A stretch of DNA of 64,000 nt from CAVSUB01 sp963816725 (GCA_963816725.1 CAWFMC010000014.1:62001-126000), one strand, 5' to 3'. Counted from the first letter of the stretch, positions 43,974 to 53,486 are shown. Made by a program: numbers and translations. The notes: generated from the letters alone by a model not told the origin.

Positions 43974-46834
43974 CAGGGCTGTTGCGCCTTCTTCTCGGGC
44001 ATCAGCGTGACGACGGTGTAGCGGTTCATCGGAAAGTACTTCTTGAAGCTCTCCTGGAGGAGCGCCGGCGTGACCGCGTCGATCCGCTCGAGCCGGTGCA
44101 GGAGCAACAGCGGGTCGCGGCCGAGTAGTTTCGCCGATTGCAGCCGTCCGAGCCAGAAGTTGTTGGTCTTGATGGAGGTCTCGTAGCTGCGCCGCGCGTT
44201 CTCCTTGGCCCGGTTGGTCAGGTCCAGCGACGGCCCCTGATCCTGAAGCCGCTGCACCTCCTGGAGCACGCGGGCGATCATGGCATCGACGTTCTCCGGC
44301 GCCGATCCGAAGCTGACGGCGATAGACCCGCCGGTCGCCTGCGGCAGACGCTGCGATAGCCCGACCGAGACGCTGTACGTCTCCCCGAGCTCCTCGCGAA
44401 GGATGTCGCGGAGCGCCGTTTCGAGCACCACCGTGGCCGCCTCCACCCGTCCCTGCTCGTTCTCCTCGAGCGGCGGATCTGCGGCGAAGCTCAGGACCGT
44501 GGTGGCCTTCGGCTCGCGCCCTTTCTCGACCACGGCCTTCTCGATCGTGGACGGGAACATGATCCCGAGGTCCTTGAACTTGCTCGCCGGTGTTCCGGTC
44601 GAGGGCAGCGACCCGACGTAGCGCGCGACCAGCGGCAGCGCGTCGTCGACCTTGAAGGCGCCGACCATGAAGAACGTGTAGTCGGCGGCGTTCACGAATC
44701 GGGCGCGGTAGAACGAGGCCATCGCGGCGCGGTCCAGGGTACCGATGCGGGCCAAAGTCACCGGCCGCGCGATGTAGTGGTTCATCGTGTTGATCGCTGC
44801 CAGCTTCTCGCTGAACACGGCGTTCGGGTTGCTGTCCCGGTTGGCATACGCCGCCTCGAGCTGACGCTTGATCAGTCCGAACGCTTCAGGATCATCGCCA
44901 GGTGCGGTGAAGTTCAGGTTCAGCAGCTGCAGGCCGGTCTCGAGGTTGGCTGGCGTGCTCGACCCCGAGATCCCCTGTGTGGACAACGTGATGAACGGCG
45001 AGGCACCAGCGATCTTGCCGGCCAGGAGCTTCTGGAGATCGATCGCGCTGTGGCCCCCCACGCCGGAGAGACCGACCAGTGAGGTGGCCAGCTGCGCCTC
45101 GACGAACTTGTCAGGGTCTGCCAGCGACGACCCGCCGCTCCCGGCGAGCGAGAACAGCACCTGATCGTTCTTGAAGTCCGTGGGCTTGAGCCACGCTTCG
45201 ATCCCGTTCGCGAAGCGGACGACCGTGACCCCAAGCTCCGGGATCTCGCGTCGCGCGGTAATCGCGGCCGGCTCGGGAACCTTGTCCATCAGGACCGCGT
45301 TCGACGCGCTGTCATTCCAGGCCGTCACCGCCACCGACTCTGTAGCGGCCAACGCGGCCTTCAGCTGGACGTCAGTCGGGACCGTGACGTTCGCTTTCTG
45401 CGGCGACACAGCGAGGACGACCCGGCTGTGGGAGGCAAAGAGCACCTTGGCCGCCGCATTGACCTCGGCCAACGTGACCTCGGGAATGACCTGGTGCGCG
45501 AGCTGATGCTCGTACGCGATGCCCGGGCTCGGCTCGTCCTCGAGGAAGTGGTTGATGTACTCCTGCACGTAGGAGCCGCTCTCGGTCTTGTCGCGCTCGG
45601 TGAACGCGCGGTCGTATCCCGCAAGGGTCCACTTCTTGGCGCGGTCCAGCTCGCCAGGACCGAATCCGTGCTCGGCGACGCGCTTCGCTTCGATCGCCAA
45701 GGCGGCGAGCCCGGCCTCGATCTTCCCGTCCTGCACCGCCGCTCCGAGCGACACGATCTCCACAGTTGGCGTGAGACCGCTGCCGCTGACCCCGGCGTCG
45801 AGGAACGGCGCGTCCGGCTTCCGCGACAGCTCATCGAACCGGTCGTTGACCATCTGATACGCGAGCTGCGAGACCAGCGTCCGCCGGTAGTCGCGTACGC
45901 GATCGCGCGGCTCACGGGCACGCTTCTCGATCAGCGAGATGGATGACCGCGTCGCCTCCGGGTCGGTCGACACCTTGTATTGCACGCCGGCGGGGAGGGG
46001 CACCGGGTAACTGCGCTCGGGTGGCGCCACGTCCGGCTTGACGATGGGACCGAACAAGGTCCGGACAAGTGCCTCCATTTTGGACGCATCGAGATCACCC
46101 ACGACGACCAGCGCCATGCGATCGGGGCGGTACCAGGTGGTGTAAAAGGCCTTGAGGCGATCGGGTGTAAAGGTTTTCAAAATCTCGGGCTTGCCGATCG
46201 GCAGCCGGTCCGCGTACTTCGATTGGTAGTAGATCACCGGGTTCTGCTGATCGCGCAGCCGCGAGCCGGCCCCCAGGCCGCTGCGCCACTCCTCGATCAC
46301 CACGCCGCGCTCCTTGTCGATCTCGGCCGGGCTGAGCAGCATGCCGCCGCCGAAATCGGCCAGCGCCTGCAGCCCCTTCTCGACGATCCCCTCACGATTG
46401 GAAGGCAGCTCGAACTGGTACACCGTCTCGTCGAATGAGGTGTACGCGTTCAGGTGCGGGCCCATCCGCGCCCCGGTCGACTCGAGCGTCGAGATCAGCT
46501 CGCCGGGTTTGAAGTGAGCGCTGCCGTTGAAGGCCATGTGCTCGAGGAAGTGCGCCAGCCCCTGCTGGTCGTCCGCCTCGTCTATCGAGCCGGCCTTGAC
46601 CGCCAGCTGCATCATGACCCGCTGCTCGGGCCGGCCGTTCTTGCGAATGTAGTAGCGCAACCCGTTCGGAAGCGTCCCGGTGGTGACCGCCGGGTCGAAC
46701 GGGATAACCGCGTCGGGCGACAACGCGGGCGCGGGGGCGGCCTGAGTGGCCTGCTGGGCGCGGACCTGCGTCGCAGCGAGCCCGACGGACACCATCAGCA
46801 GCCAGGCAAGTGAAGAGATCGGCCGATTCCTCAT
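43973..46834 (-). CDS. M16-family zinc metalloprotease (pitrilysin-like), secreted
   Basis: 953 residues, a full-length two-half M16 protein. The signal peptide (SSLAWLLMVSVGLAATQVRA) is followed by residues ~45-250 with the inverted zinc site HFLEHMAFNG and a downstream acidic helix with ERGVVIEEW. A middle M16C domain and a second inactive half (~510-940) follow. It probably degrades peptides in the periplasm or at the outer membrane. It is cotranscribed with the MBL-fold gene. No special regulation is visible. Confidence 0.93.
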   Translation of the reverse strand: MRNRPISSLAWLLMVSVGLAATQVRAQQATQAAPAPALSPDAVIPFDPAVTTGTLPNGLRYYIRKNGRPEQRVMMQLAVKAGSIDEADDQQGLAHFLEHMAFNGSAHFKPGELISTLESTGARMGPHLNAYTSFDETVYQFELPSNREGIVEKGLQALADFGGGMLLSPAEIDKERGVVIEEWRSGLGAGSRLRDQQNPVIYYQSKYADRLPIGKPEILKTFTPDRLKAFYTTWYRPDRMALVVVGDLDASKMEALVRTLFGPIVKPDVAPPERSYPVPLPAGVQYKVSTDPEATRSSISLIEKRAREPRDRVRDYRRTLVSQLAYQMVNDRFDELSRKPDAPFLDAGVSGSGLTPTVEIVSLGAAVQDGKIEAGLAALAIEAKRVAEHGFGPGELDRAKKWTLAGYDRAFTERDKTESGSYVQEYINHFLEDEPSPGIAYEHQLAHQVIPEVTLAEVNAAAKVLFASHSRVVLAVSPQKANVTVPTDVQLKAALAATESVAVTAWNDSASNAVLMDKVPEPAAITARREIPELGVTVVRFANGIEAWLKPTDFKNDQVLFSLAGSGGSSLADPDKFVEAQLATSLVGLSGVGGHSAIDLQKLLAGKIAGASPFITLSTQGISGSSTPANLETGLQLLNLNFTAPGDDPEAFGLIKRQLEAAYANRDSNPNAVFSEKLAAINTMNHYIARPVTLARIGTLDRAAMASFYRARFVNAADYTFFMVGAFKVDDALPLVARYVGSLPSTGTPASKFKDLGIMFPSTIEKAVVEKGREPKATTVLSFAADPPLEENEQGRVEAATVVLETALRDILREELGETYSVSVGLSQRLPQATGGSIAVSFGSAPENVDAMIARVLQEVQRLQDQGPSLDLTNRAKENARRSYETSIKTNNFWLGRLQSAKLLGRDPLLLLHRLERIDAVTPALLQESFKKYFPMNRYTVVTLMPEKKAQQP

Positions 46835-46976
46835 GACGCCACTTTATCGCAAGGCGTCGCCGCCATCGCCGTGGAGGTACGAATGTCGGGGCCGGTCAGG
46901 CTACGGGCCGGTTGCACCTCCAGTGGCGGCCGGGATACGCTGTCGCTGCCCCTCTTTCACCTGGAGACACGGGTCC

Positions 46977-47867
46977 ATGAATCCGATTAGCGGCTTACTG
47001 TGGGCGCTTGGCGCCTTGACGGGCGTCTACGTGATCGGCTGGTCGAAGGCCGAACGCGGCCCAGGCCCGCTGCAGATCGCGGTCGGAGCGATTTCCAACT
47101 TCTTCGATACGCTCGGGATCGGATCGTTCGCGACCAGCACCACCGCCTTCCGACTCTGGAAGATGCTCCCGGACAACCTGATCCCGGGCACCCTCAACGT
47201 CGGCCATACGCTGCCCACCGTGGCCCAGGCGTTCATCTACACCAAGCTCATACCCGTCGACGTGTTGACGCTCTTCTCGATGATCACTGCGGCGGTTCTT
47301 GGGGCCTGGCTGGGCGCCGGCGTGGTGTCGGGCTGGTCGAAGCGGAAAATTCAAGTCGGCATGGGCTCGGCGCTACTGGTCGCGGCCACGTTGATGTTGA
47401 TCACGCAGATTCAGGCGTCGACCGGCAGCCGCATCCTGCCGCTCGGCGGCGAAGCGCTCGGCGTGCGCGGCGTGCTCCTGCTGGTCGCAATCGTCGGCAA
47501 CTTCATGCTCGGAGCGCTGATGACGCTCGGCATCGGACTCTACGCGCCCTGCATGATCCTGGTCAGCCTGCTCGGCATGAACCCCACCGCCGCCTTCCCG
47601 ATCATGATGGGCTCGTGCGCGTTCCTGATGCCAGTCGGCAGCCTCCGTTTCGTCCGCGAGAAGGCCTACAGCCTGCCCAATGCACTCGGCCTCGCCATCG
47701 GCGGCATCCCTGCCGTCCTCGTCGCCGCGCTCCTCGTCGTCTCGATGAACCTGACCGCCGTCCGTTGGCTGGTCATCGTCGTCGTCCTCTACACGGCCGT
47801 GACGATGCTGATCGCGGCAGCGATTGAAAAGAAGAGCGCCACAGCAGCGGAGGCCGTGCGGGCATGA
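46977..47867 (+). CDS. TauE/SafE-family sulfite exporter-like permease
   Basis: 296 residues with about eight hydrophobic helices and the two-fold repeat of the TauE/SafE family: AVGAISNFFDTLGIGSFATS and GFNPTAAFP-like LLGMNPTAAFPIMMGS in the second half. The family moves organosulfur or sulfite-type anions across the inner membrane, but substrates vary. The ATG at 46977 gives MNPISGLLWALG; GGAG lies about 11 bases upstream. The stop overlaps the next gene as ATGA. Confidence 0.88.
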   Translation: MNPISGLLWALGALTGVYVIGWSKAERGPGPLQIAVGAISNFFDTLGIGSFATSTTAFRLWKMLPDNLIPGTLNVGHTLPTVAQAFIYTKLIPVDVLTLFSMITAAVLGAWLGAGVVSGWSKRKIQVGMGSALLVAATLMLITQIQASTGSRILPLGGEALGVRGVLLLVAIVGNFMLGALMTLGIGLYAPCMILVSLLGMNPTAAFPIMMGSCAFLMPVGSLRFVREKAYSLPNALGLAIGGIPAVLVAALLVVSMNLTAVRWLVIVVVLYTAVTMLIAAAIEKKSATAAEAVRA

Positions 47868-48373
47868 GGCGCGGCGCGGCCGGCCTGGTGACCGGAGCCG
47901 TCATCCTCAGCCTGACACTTGTCGGCACGACCGCGGTCCGCGCTCAGGGCACCCCGTCCGACAGCGAGAAGGCTGCGGTGGTGGCCGGCGTCCAGGCGCT
48001 GTTCGACGCCATGGCCGCCAAGGATGCGCAGAAAGCGCTGGCCCTGGTGATCCCTGACGGCCAGCTGCAATCGGTTCGAAAGACCGATGCGCCGGCCACG
48101 GCGCGCGGGCGGACGCTCGAGGCCTTCGCGAACAGCCTGCCCACACAGAAGGCGTCGATGCTGGAACGGATGTGGAGTCCGGAGGTCCACGTCTCGGGCC
48201 CGATCGCCACGCTCGCCGCCCGCTACGACTTCCACCTCGATGGCAAGTTCACGCACTGCGGCACCGACATCTTCACGTTGGTGAAGACGGCGGACGGCTG
48301 GAAGATCAGCGGCGGCATCTATACCGTCGAACCGACCGGCTGCGAGCCGAGCCCGTTGGGGGAACCCAAGTAG
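47864..48373 (+). CDS. Secreted NTF2/SnoaL-like protein
   Basis: 169 residues. The signal peptide (GAAGLVTGAVILSLTLVGT ending VRAQ) is followed by a cone-shaped NTF2-like domain: VVAGVQALFDAMAAKDAQKA, LVIPDGQLQSVRK, MLERMWSPEVHVSGPIATLA, ARYDFHLDGKFTHCGTDIF and VKTADGWKISGGIYTVE. Such domains bind small ligands; no catalytic set is evident. It is translationally coupled to the permease by an ATGA overlap. Its TAG stop is also the first three bases of a TAGGGACT repeat tract. Confidence 0.85.
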   Translation: MRRGAAGLVTGAVILSLTLVGTTAVRAQGTPSDSEKAAVVAGVQALFDAMAAKDAQKALALVIPDGQLQSVRKTDAPATARGRTLEAFANSLPTQKASMLERMWSPEVHVSGPIATLAARYDFHLDGKFTHCGTDIFTLVKTADGWKISGGIYTVEPTGCEPSPLGEPK

Positions 48374-48477
48374 GGACTGGGGACTAGGGACTTGGGGGGT
48401 TCAGGGTTCAGGGTTCGCCGCAGCAGCGGCTCGCTGTTCCCCAGTCCCGAGTTGCTCGTCGCTAGTCCCTAGTGCCT
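48371..48477. repeat. Paired complementary heptanucleotide tracts between convergent genes
   Basis: The left arm 48373-48415 has GGGACTG, GGGACTA, GGGACTT and then CAGGGTT units. The right arm 48436-48477 has GTTCCCC, AGTCCCG, AGTTGCT, CGTCGCT, AGTCCCT, AGTGCCT. The GGGACT and AGTCCC runs are complementary and could fold into a long hairpin in either transcript. Both flanking genes end inside the tract: the left stop TAG at 48371-48373 and the dapE stop at 48464-48462. Confidence 0.9.
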
Positions 48478-49478
48478 TGACCACCGCCAAGCAGCGTCTC
48501 CGCGAGCCGGACGTACGTATCGACCGCGGCGGCGAGCTCGTCGAGTCGCAGATGCTCCTCGTCCGTGTGCGCGACCAGGAAAGATCCCGGTCCGAAGAGG
48601 AGCGGCGTGCCCCAGGCGCCAAGCAGAGGGACATCGGTCGTGAAGGGGAACACCGCGGATTCGAAACCCTCGAGCGTGTGCAGCCGCACCGGCGGGACGC
48701 GCAGGACCTCGCTGATGTCCACCGTATCCGCCAGCGGCTGGATGGCCGACCAGACCTCGTCCGCGTCTCCCACAATCCGGAACAGCAACTCCGCGGACGC
48801 GTGCGGCGAGACGACGTTCGGCGCCACACCGCCGTCGATCAACCCGATCGTGTAATAGGTGGATCCGAGAACCGGGTCCGCCGGCAACGGCAACGTTCGC
48901 AGCCGGATTAACGCGTCGATCAGCAGATCGATCGCCGAGATGCCGTTCTCCGGCGCGGCCGAGTGGCACGCCCGCCCGGTGGCGCGGAGCTTCACCCGCA
49001 GAACGCCTCGCGTCGCCACCCCGAGCAGGCTGTCGGTCGGCTCGCCGTTGATCAGGTATCGCGATCCGCGCGGCTGCTGATTGGCCAGCGCCGCGCCGTC
49101 ACTGCCCCGCTCCTCCCCGACTACGAAGAGCAGGCCGACCCGCCGCTCGCCGCTGGCCCGCAGGCGCTCCGCCGCGGCGAACTGCGCCGCCAGGATTCCT
49201 TTCGCGTCGCATGCCCCGCGCCCGAAGAGGGCGCCGTCGCGCATCTCGGAGGGAAAGAATGGCGGCACGCAATCGAAGTGAGTCGACAGCACGACCTCGG
49301 GCTCGTCCAGCGTCGCGAGAATGTTGGCGCAGCCGCGCGCCAAAGGCTGCTCCTCGACGGTGTAGCCGCGCTGGCGCAGGACGCCGGCCAGCCAGTCACC
49401 CGCCTCGCGCTCGCGGCCGGTGGTCGAGTCGATGTCGATAAGTGCCCGCGCGAAGGCGATCGTCTCTAGCGGATCCAT
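48462..49478 (-). CDS. dapE: M20-family succinyl-diaminopimelate desuccinylase-like peptidase
   Basis: 338 residues of the M20 zinc aminoacylase family. Metal and catalytic residues can be read in VLSTHFDCVPPFF (His-x-Asp), LFGRGACDAKGILAAQ (Asp), LLFVVGEERGSDGA (two Glu) and a late PLLGAWGTPLLFGPG. The dimerisation domain includes ACHSAAPENG. It overlaps the dapD 3' end by 13 bases and closes the asd-lysC-dapB-dapA-dapD operon, so the succinylase branch makes DapE the best assignment, although other M20 enzymes (LysK/ArgE) look similar. The last residues (GQGTRD) and the stop come from a heptanucleotide repeat. Confidence 0.87.
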   Translation of the reverse strand: MDPLETIAFARALIDIDSTTGREREAGDWLAGVLRQRGYTVEEQPLARGCANILATLDEPEVVLSTHFDCVPPFFPSEMRDGALFGRGACDAKGILAAQFAAAERLRASGERRVGLLFVVGEERGSDGAALANQQPRGSRYLINGEPTDSLLGVATRGVLRVKLRATGRACHSAAPENGISAIDLLIDALIRLRTLPLPADPVLGSTYYTIGLIDGGVAPNVVSPHASAELLFRIVGDADEVWSAIQPLADTVDISEVLRVPPVRLHTLEGFESAVFPFTTDVPLLGAWGTPLLFGPGSFLVAHTDEEHLRLDELAAAVDTYVRLAETLLGGGQGTRD

Positions 49479-50311
49479 GCTTCGAGCGCCGTCCGGGCAT
49501 CGGTCTTGTCGTCCCGATACTTGACGATGATCGGCGTCGCCACCGACAGGTTCCAGTCGCGGCCGATGCCCTTGGTGATCGGCCGGGTGCCCGGAACCAC
49601 CACCGCTCCTTCCGGAACGATCAGCGGCTGGCCGGACTGGGGTTCGATGATCCGTTCGTTCGGCAGGTCGTAGATCGGTGTCGAGCCGGTCACGATCGTT
49701 CCGGACGCGAGGACCGCCCGCCGCTTGATCACGGCCCCTTCGTAGACGCCGCAGTTCCCGCCGATCAGCACATCGTCCTCGACGATCACCGGCAGCGCCC
49801 CGACAGGCTCGAGCACGCCGCCAATCTGGGCCGCGGCGCTGACATGGACCCGCGCGCCGATCTGCGCGCACGATCCGATCAGCGCGTGCGAATCGACCAG
49901 CGTGCCGTCTCCGACGTAGGAGCCGATGTTGATGTACATCGGCGGCATGCAGATGACCCCGGCGCCCAGGAATGCCCCGTCCCGGACCGACGATCCGCCA
50001 GGCACGATGCGCACCTTGCTCGCGGTGGTGAGCGGCTTGAGTGGCAGCGTGTCCTTGTCGAAGAACGGCCACCTGCCATGATCGGCGGAGACGTCGGCGT
50101 TGTCGCCGTAGCGGAATCCGAGCAGGATGCCCTGCTTCACCCAGGTATTGACGCGCCAGCCGGTCGGCGTCGAGTCGTCCGGCTCCGCGGCTCTCGCCTC
50201 GCCCGATGACAGGGCGGCGCGCAGTCTGGCAAAGACCTGCCGCGCGGTGTTCTTGTCCGCTGCTCCGCCGGCCGCAACCAGCGAGCCGATTTCCTCCGCC
50301 AGTGCGGTCAT
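49466..50311 (-). CDS. dapD: 2,3,4,5-tetrahydropyridine-2,6-dicarboxylate N-succinyltransferase
   Basis: 281 residues. An alpha-helical N-terminus and WRVNTWVKQGILLGFRYGDN (substrate site) are followed by a left-handed beta-helix of hexapeptide repeats (~120-240: VRDGAFLGAGVICMPPMYIN, IGSYVGDGTLVDSHALIGSC, ALPVIVEDDVLIGGNCGVYE). It succinylates tetrahydrodipicolinate with succinyl-CoA in lysine/DAP synthesis. The ATG at 50311 overlaps the dapA stop (ATGA). The succinylase route fits the adjoining DapE-like gene. The match to family length and repeats is good. Confidence 0.95.
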   Translation of the reverse strand: MTALAEEIGSLVAAGGAADKNTARQVFARLRAALSSGEARAAEPDDSTPTGWRVNTWVKQGILLGFRYGDNADVSADHGRWPFFDKDTLPLKPLTTASKVRIVPGGSSVRDGAFLGAGVICMPPMYINIGSYVGDGTLVDSHALIGSCAQIGARVHVSAAAQIGGVLEPVGALPVIVEDDVLIGGNCGVYEGAVIKRRAVLASGTIVTGSTPIYDLPNERIIEPQSGQPLIVPEGAVVVPGTRPITKGIGRDWNLSVATPIIVKYRDDKTDARTALEAWIR

Positions 50312-51210
50312 CGAGCCGCCGTTTGCGCGAGGAGGCCCATCGTCTCCACCACGGCCCGGATGCGCGCCCGCGACGTGTCCGACACCGGCACCATCGGCAG
50401 GCGGTAATGCTCTTCGAGCAGCCCCATCGCGGCCATCGCGCACTTCACCGGCCCGGGACTCGACTCGATGAAGTTGACCTGCATCAGCGGGAACAGCTGG
50501 GCGTGGAGCCGGCGCGCCGCGCCGAAATCACCGCGGGCGGCGGCGGCGGTCATCCGCGCCATCTCCGCCGGCACCTCGTTCGAGGCTACCGAGATGATCC
50601 CGTGCCCACCTACCGACATCGTCGGCAGCGTGAGCGCATCGTCGCCCGAGAGCACGCCGAAGCCGTCCGGGACCGCGCTGCAGACCGCACAGATCTGCGA
50701 CATGTTGCCCGACGCTTCCTTGACCCCGACGATGTTCGGCACTGCGCTGAGGCGCACGAGCGTGGCGACCTCGACGTTGCAGCCTGTACGCCCGGGCACG
50801 TTGTAGACCACGATTGGCAGCCCGACCTCGCCGGCAATCGCGCTGTAATGCTGGAATAGCCCCTCCTGCGTCGGCCGGTTGTAGTACGGCGTGACGGACA
50901 GGATTCCGTCGGCCCCGGCACGCTTCATCCGCAGCGCGCTCTCGATGACTTCACGCGTGTCGTAGCCGCCGGCGCCAGCCAGGACCGGCACCTTGCCCTC
51001 CGCAGCCTCGACCACCAGCTCGACGACGCGGACGCGCTCGTCGATGGACAACGTCGGACTCTCGCCGGTCGTGCCACAAGGCACGAGGAAGTCGATGCCG
51101 GCGTCGATCTGCCGACGCGCCAGTTGCCGCACCGCGCGCTCGTCGATCGAGCCGTCTCGCGCGAACGGAGTCACCAGTGCCGTTCCACACCCGGTCCATC
51201 CTGTTGCCAT
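50308..51210 (-). CDS. dapA: 4-hydroxy-tetrahydrodipicolinate synthase
   Basis: 300 residues, typical for DapA. It has GTALVTPFARDGSIDE at the start, LVPCGTTGESPTLS (GTTGE motif), the tyrosine in SVTPYYNRPTQEGLF, Tyr in PIVVYNVPGRTG, and the Schiff-base lysine in NIVGVKEASGNM. It condenses pyruvate with aspartate semialdehyde. It lies between dapB and dapD in the same-strand lysine operon. The 146-base gap before it (51211-51356) carries a repeat tract. Confidence 0.96.
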   Translation of the reverse strand: MATGWTGCGTALVTPFARDGSIDERAVRQLARRQIDAGIDFLVPCGTTGESPTLSIDERVRVVELVVEAAEGKVPVLAGAGGYDTREVIESALRMKRAGADGILSVTPYYNRPTQEGLFQHYSAIAGEVGLPIVVYNVPGRTGCNVEVATLVRLSAVPNIVGVKEASGNMSQICAVCSAVPDGFGVLSGDDALTLPTMSVGGHGIISVASNEVPAEMARMTAAAARGDFGAARRLHAQLFPLMQVNFIESSPGPVKCAMAAMGLLEEHYRLPMVPVSDTSRARIRAVVETMGLLAQTAAR

Positions 51211-51281
51211 GCAGATGCTCCGATCTAATTGCTGCCTACTTCCCGCTTCCCACTCAGAACGTCGCTAACCTTCCCGCCGCA

Positions 51282-51350
51282 GAACCCTGAACCGAACCGA
51301 TGAACCCCTGAACCAAACCTTGAACCCTGAACCAATGAACCCTGAACCCG
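51282..51350. repeat. Heptanucleotide tract (CCTTGAA/ATGAACC family) between dapB and dapA
   Basis: About ten degenerate units such as GAACCCT, GAACCGA, AACCCCT, ACCTTGA, ACCCTGA and AACCCTG fill much of the 146-base intercistronic gap and end seven bases before the dapB stop. The same family occurs at 18270-18338 and 34776-34840. Confidence 0.85.
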
Positions 51351-51356
51351 CTTGCG

Positions 51357-52049
51357 TCACCCCCCCACGACATCCCGCATCGTGAACCAGCCTTGCTTGC
51401 CGTCGACCCAGCGCGCGGCTTCGAGCGCGCCGCGCGCGAAGATGCTGCGGTCGCGAGCGGTGTGGGTCAGCGTGATCGTTTCGCCGCCGCCATCGAAGCC
51501 GATGGTGTGCGTGCCGGGAATCGCGCCGGCGCGAGTCGAGCTCACGTCGATCGGCGCAGTGTACCCCGCGTCGCGCATCGTCTGCAGCAGCGCGAGGGCC
51601 GTGCCGGACGGCGCGTCCACTTTGGCGGCGTGATGCAGCTCGTGGAGCCACGCGCCGAGCTCGCCATGCCGCGCCAGCACCTCGGCGGCACGGGCCACGA
51701 TCAGGTTGAACAGGTTGACGCCGAGCGCGAAGTTCGGCGCCGCGACCACGCCGATGCGGTGTCGTGCCGCGAGCTCGCGAATGGCTGATTCGTGGGCCGC
51801 CCACCCGGTCGTGCCGATGACGACGCTGAGGCCGCGCGCGGCGAGTTTGGGGAAATTGACGGGAACAGCCTCGGGGATGGAAAAGTCGATCGCCACGTCG
51901 GCGCCGGGCCAGTCATCACGGCCGGCGTTGTCGATGTCCACAGATCCGGCGATCGTGAATCCGTACTCGGGGCTCAGCGATTCGATCAAGCGTCCCATTC
52001 GACCGCGCCCGAGAATGAGGATGCGGCGCGGCGGCGCGGCAGCGCTCAT
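51357..52049 (-). CDS. dapB: 4-hydroxy-tetrahydrodipicolinate reductase
   Basis: 230 residues, somewhat short for the family (often about 240-270). The N-terminal nucleotide loop is ILILGRGRMGRLIE; VAIDFSIPEAV and VVIGTTGW follow; the catalytic signature ELHHAAKVDAPSGTALAL (His and Lys) is intact. It reduces the DapA product with NAD(P)H. The ATG at 52049 overlaps the lysC stop (ATGA). The C-terminus ends soon after the usual last strand. Confidence 0.94.
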   Translation of the reverse strand: MSAAAPPRRILILGRGRMGRLIESLSPEYGFTIAGSVDIDNAGRDDWPGADVAIDFSIPEAVPVNFPKLAARGLSVVIGTTGWAAHESAIRELAARHRIGVVAAPNFALGVNLFNLIVARAAEVLARHGELGAWLHELHHAAKVDAPSGTALALLQTMRDAGYTAPIDVSSTRAGAIPGTHTIGFDGGGETITLTHTARDRSIFARGALEAARWVDGKQGWFTMRDVVGG

Positions 52050-53485
52050 CGGCTCGCACCCACTTGGGCGGCAGTGTCGAAGGCGGCGTCGTGCAACCGG
52101 TGCATCGCCGTGGCCACGTCGCGATCGCTGAGCACCACCGTGACGTTCCGCCGCGACGCGGCCTGCGACACCATCTTCAACGGCACCCCTTCGAGCGCCG
52201 AGAGCAGGCGAATGGCCATTCGGGGATCGGCACTGAGGCGGTCGCCCACCGCGCAGACGATGGCCATGTCGCGCTCGACGGAGACCTCGGCGAACTGCTC
52301 GAGCGCCGGCACGATCTCGTGCAGCTGGCGGTCGTCGTCCACCGTCACCGACACGCTGACCTCCGAGGTCGTGACGACGTCGACGGGCGTCCGGTATGTT
52401 TCGAACACCTGGAACAGCCGGCGCAGGAAGCCATGGGCCATCAGCATGCGCGTGGAGGTGATCTCGACGACCGTCACCCGCCGCTTGCACGCCAGTGCCG
52501 CCACTGCCCGACCGCCGGCGGTCGATTCGGCGGTGATGCGCGTTCCGTCGCCGCCAGGACGGCGGCTGTTGAGGATGCGCACCGGGATGTTGGCCGACAC
52601 GGCGGGCAGAATCGTGCTCGGATGCAGCACCTTGGCGCCGAAGTAGGCCAGCTCCGACGCTTCCGCGAACGACAGCCGCTCGACCACCGCGGGATGATCC
52701 ACGACTCGCGGATCCGCGGTCAGCATGCCGTCCACGTCGGTCCAGATCTGGATTTCGCGGCACGCGAGCGGCGCGTCCGCCGTCGTCGTCAACCCGTGCA
52801 GGGCGGCGCCCATCAGCGCCCCCGAGTAATCCGACCCGCCGCGGCCGAGGGTCGTGGTCGCGCCCGTGACCGTGCTGCCGACGAACCCACCGAGTACCGG
52901 CACGCGGCCGGCGGCCAGATGCGGCAGCAGCTCACGCTCGACCGCCGCCCGGGTCTCGCTCGCCAGCGGCAGTGCCGCGGTGTGCTGGTGATCGGTGATC
53001 AGCGCCTTCCGCGCATCGACCCACGCCGCCGGGAGGCCCGCTTCGTCGAAGGCGGCAGCGACGATGCGGCTGCTGACGATTTCGCCGACGGCGGCGACCG
53101 CATCCAGTGAGCGCGGCGACGACTCGCGAAGGATCGCGATGGCGGTCAGCACCGCGCGCAGATCTTCCAGCTCGCGGCGGATCTCGGCCTCGAGCGCCGC
53201 GGCGCGCGCGCCGGTCGTCAGCGTGTGGACGATCTCGAGGTGGCGCTGCAGCACGCGATCGACGCCGGGGTTGACATCCGTCTGGCCGGCCCGCGCCGCG
53301 GCGGCGAGCGCAAGCAGTTGATCCGTCGTTTTCGAGGTCGCCGAAACGACGACCACCGGGGGCACATCCACCGTCGTCGCGGTGTGCCGGACGATGTCGA
53401 TCAGGCGGGTGATGGCCGGGGCGTCAGCCACCGACGTCCCGCCGAACTTCATGACGACGAACGCGCGGGGTTGGTTGGGGTCCAT
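52046..53485 (-). CDS. lysC: Aspartate kinase (monofunctional)
   Basis: 479 residues. The amino-acid kinase domain begins FVVMKFGGTSVADA and includes SLDAVAAVGEIVSSRI, GRGGSDYSGALMGAA and IWTDVDGMLTADPRVV. Two C-terminal ACT-like regulatory domains (~325-475) include VVEITSTRMLMAHGFLRRLF and MAIVCAVGDRLSADPRMAIR. It phosphorylates aspartate, the first step to lysine, threonine and methionine, and is probably feedback controlled through the ACT domains. It has one base of spacing from the asd stop and an ATGA overlap with dapB. Confidence 0.95.
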   Translation of the reverse strand: MDPNQPRAFVVMKFGGTSVADAPAITRLIDIVRHTATTVDVPPVVVVSATSKTTDQLLALAAAARAGQTDVNPGVDRVLQRHLEIVHTLTTGARAAALEAEIRRELEDLRAVLTAIAILRESSPRSLDAVAAVGEIVSSRIVAAAFDEAGLPAAWVDARKALITDHQHTAALPLASETRAAVERELLPHLAAGRVPVLGGFVGSTVTGATTTLGRGGSDYSGALMGAALHGLTTTADAPLACREIQIWTDVDGMLTADPRVVDHPAVVERLSFAEASELAYFGAKVLHPSTILPAVSANIPVRILNSRRPGGDGTRITAESTAGGRAVAALACKRRVTVVEITSTRMLMAHGFLRRLFQVFETYRTPVDVVTTSEVSVSVTVDDDRQLHEIVPALEQFAEVSVERDMAIVCAVGDRLSADPRMAIRLLSALEGVPLKMVSQAASRRNVTVVLSDRDVATAMHRLHDAAFDTAAQVGASR

Positions 53486-53486
53486 G

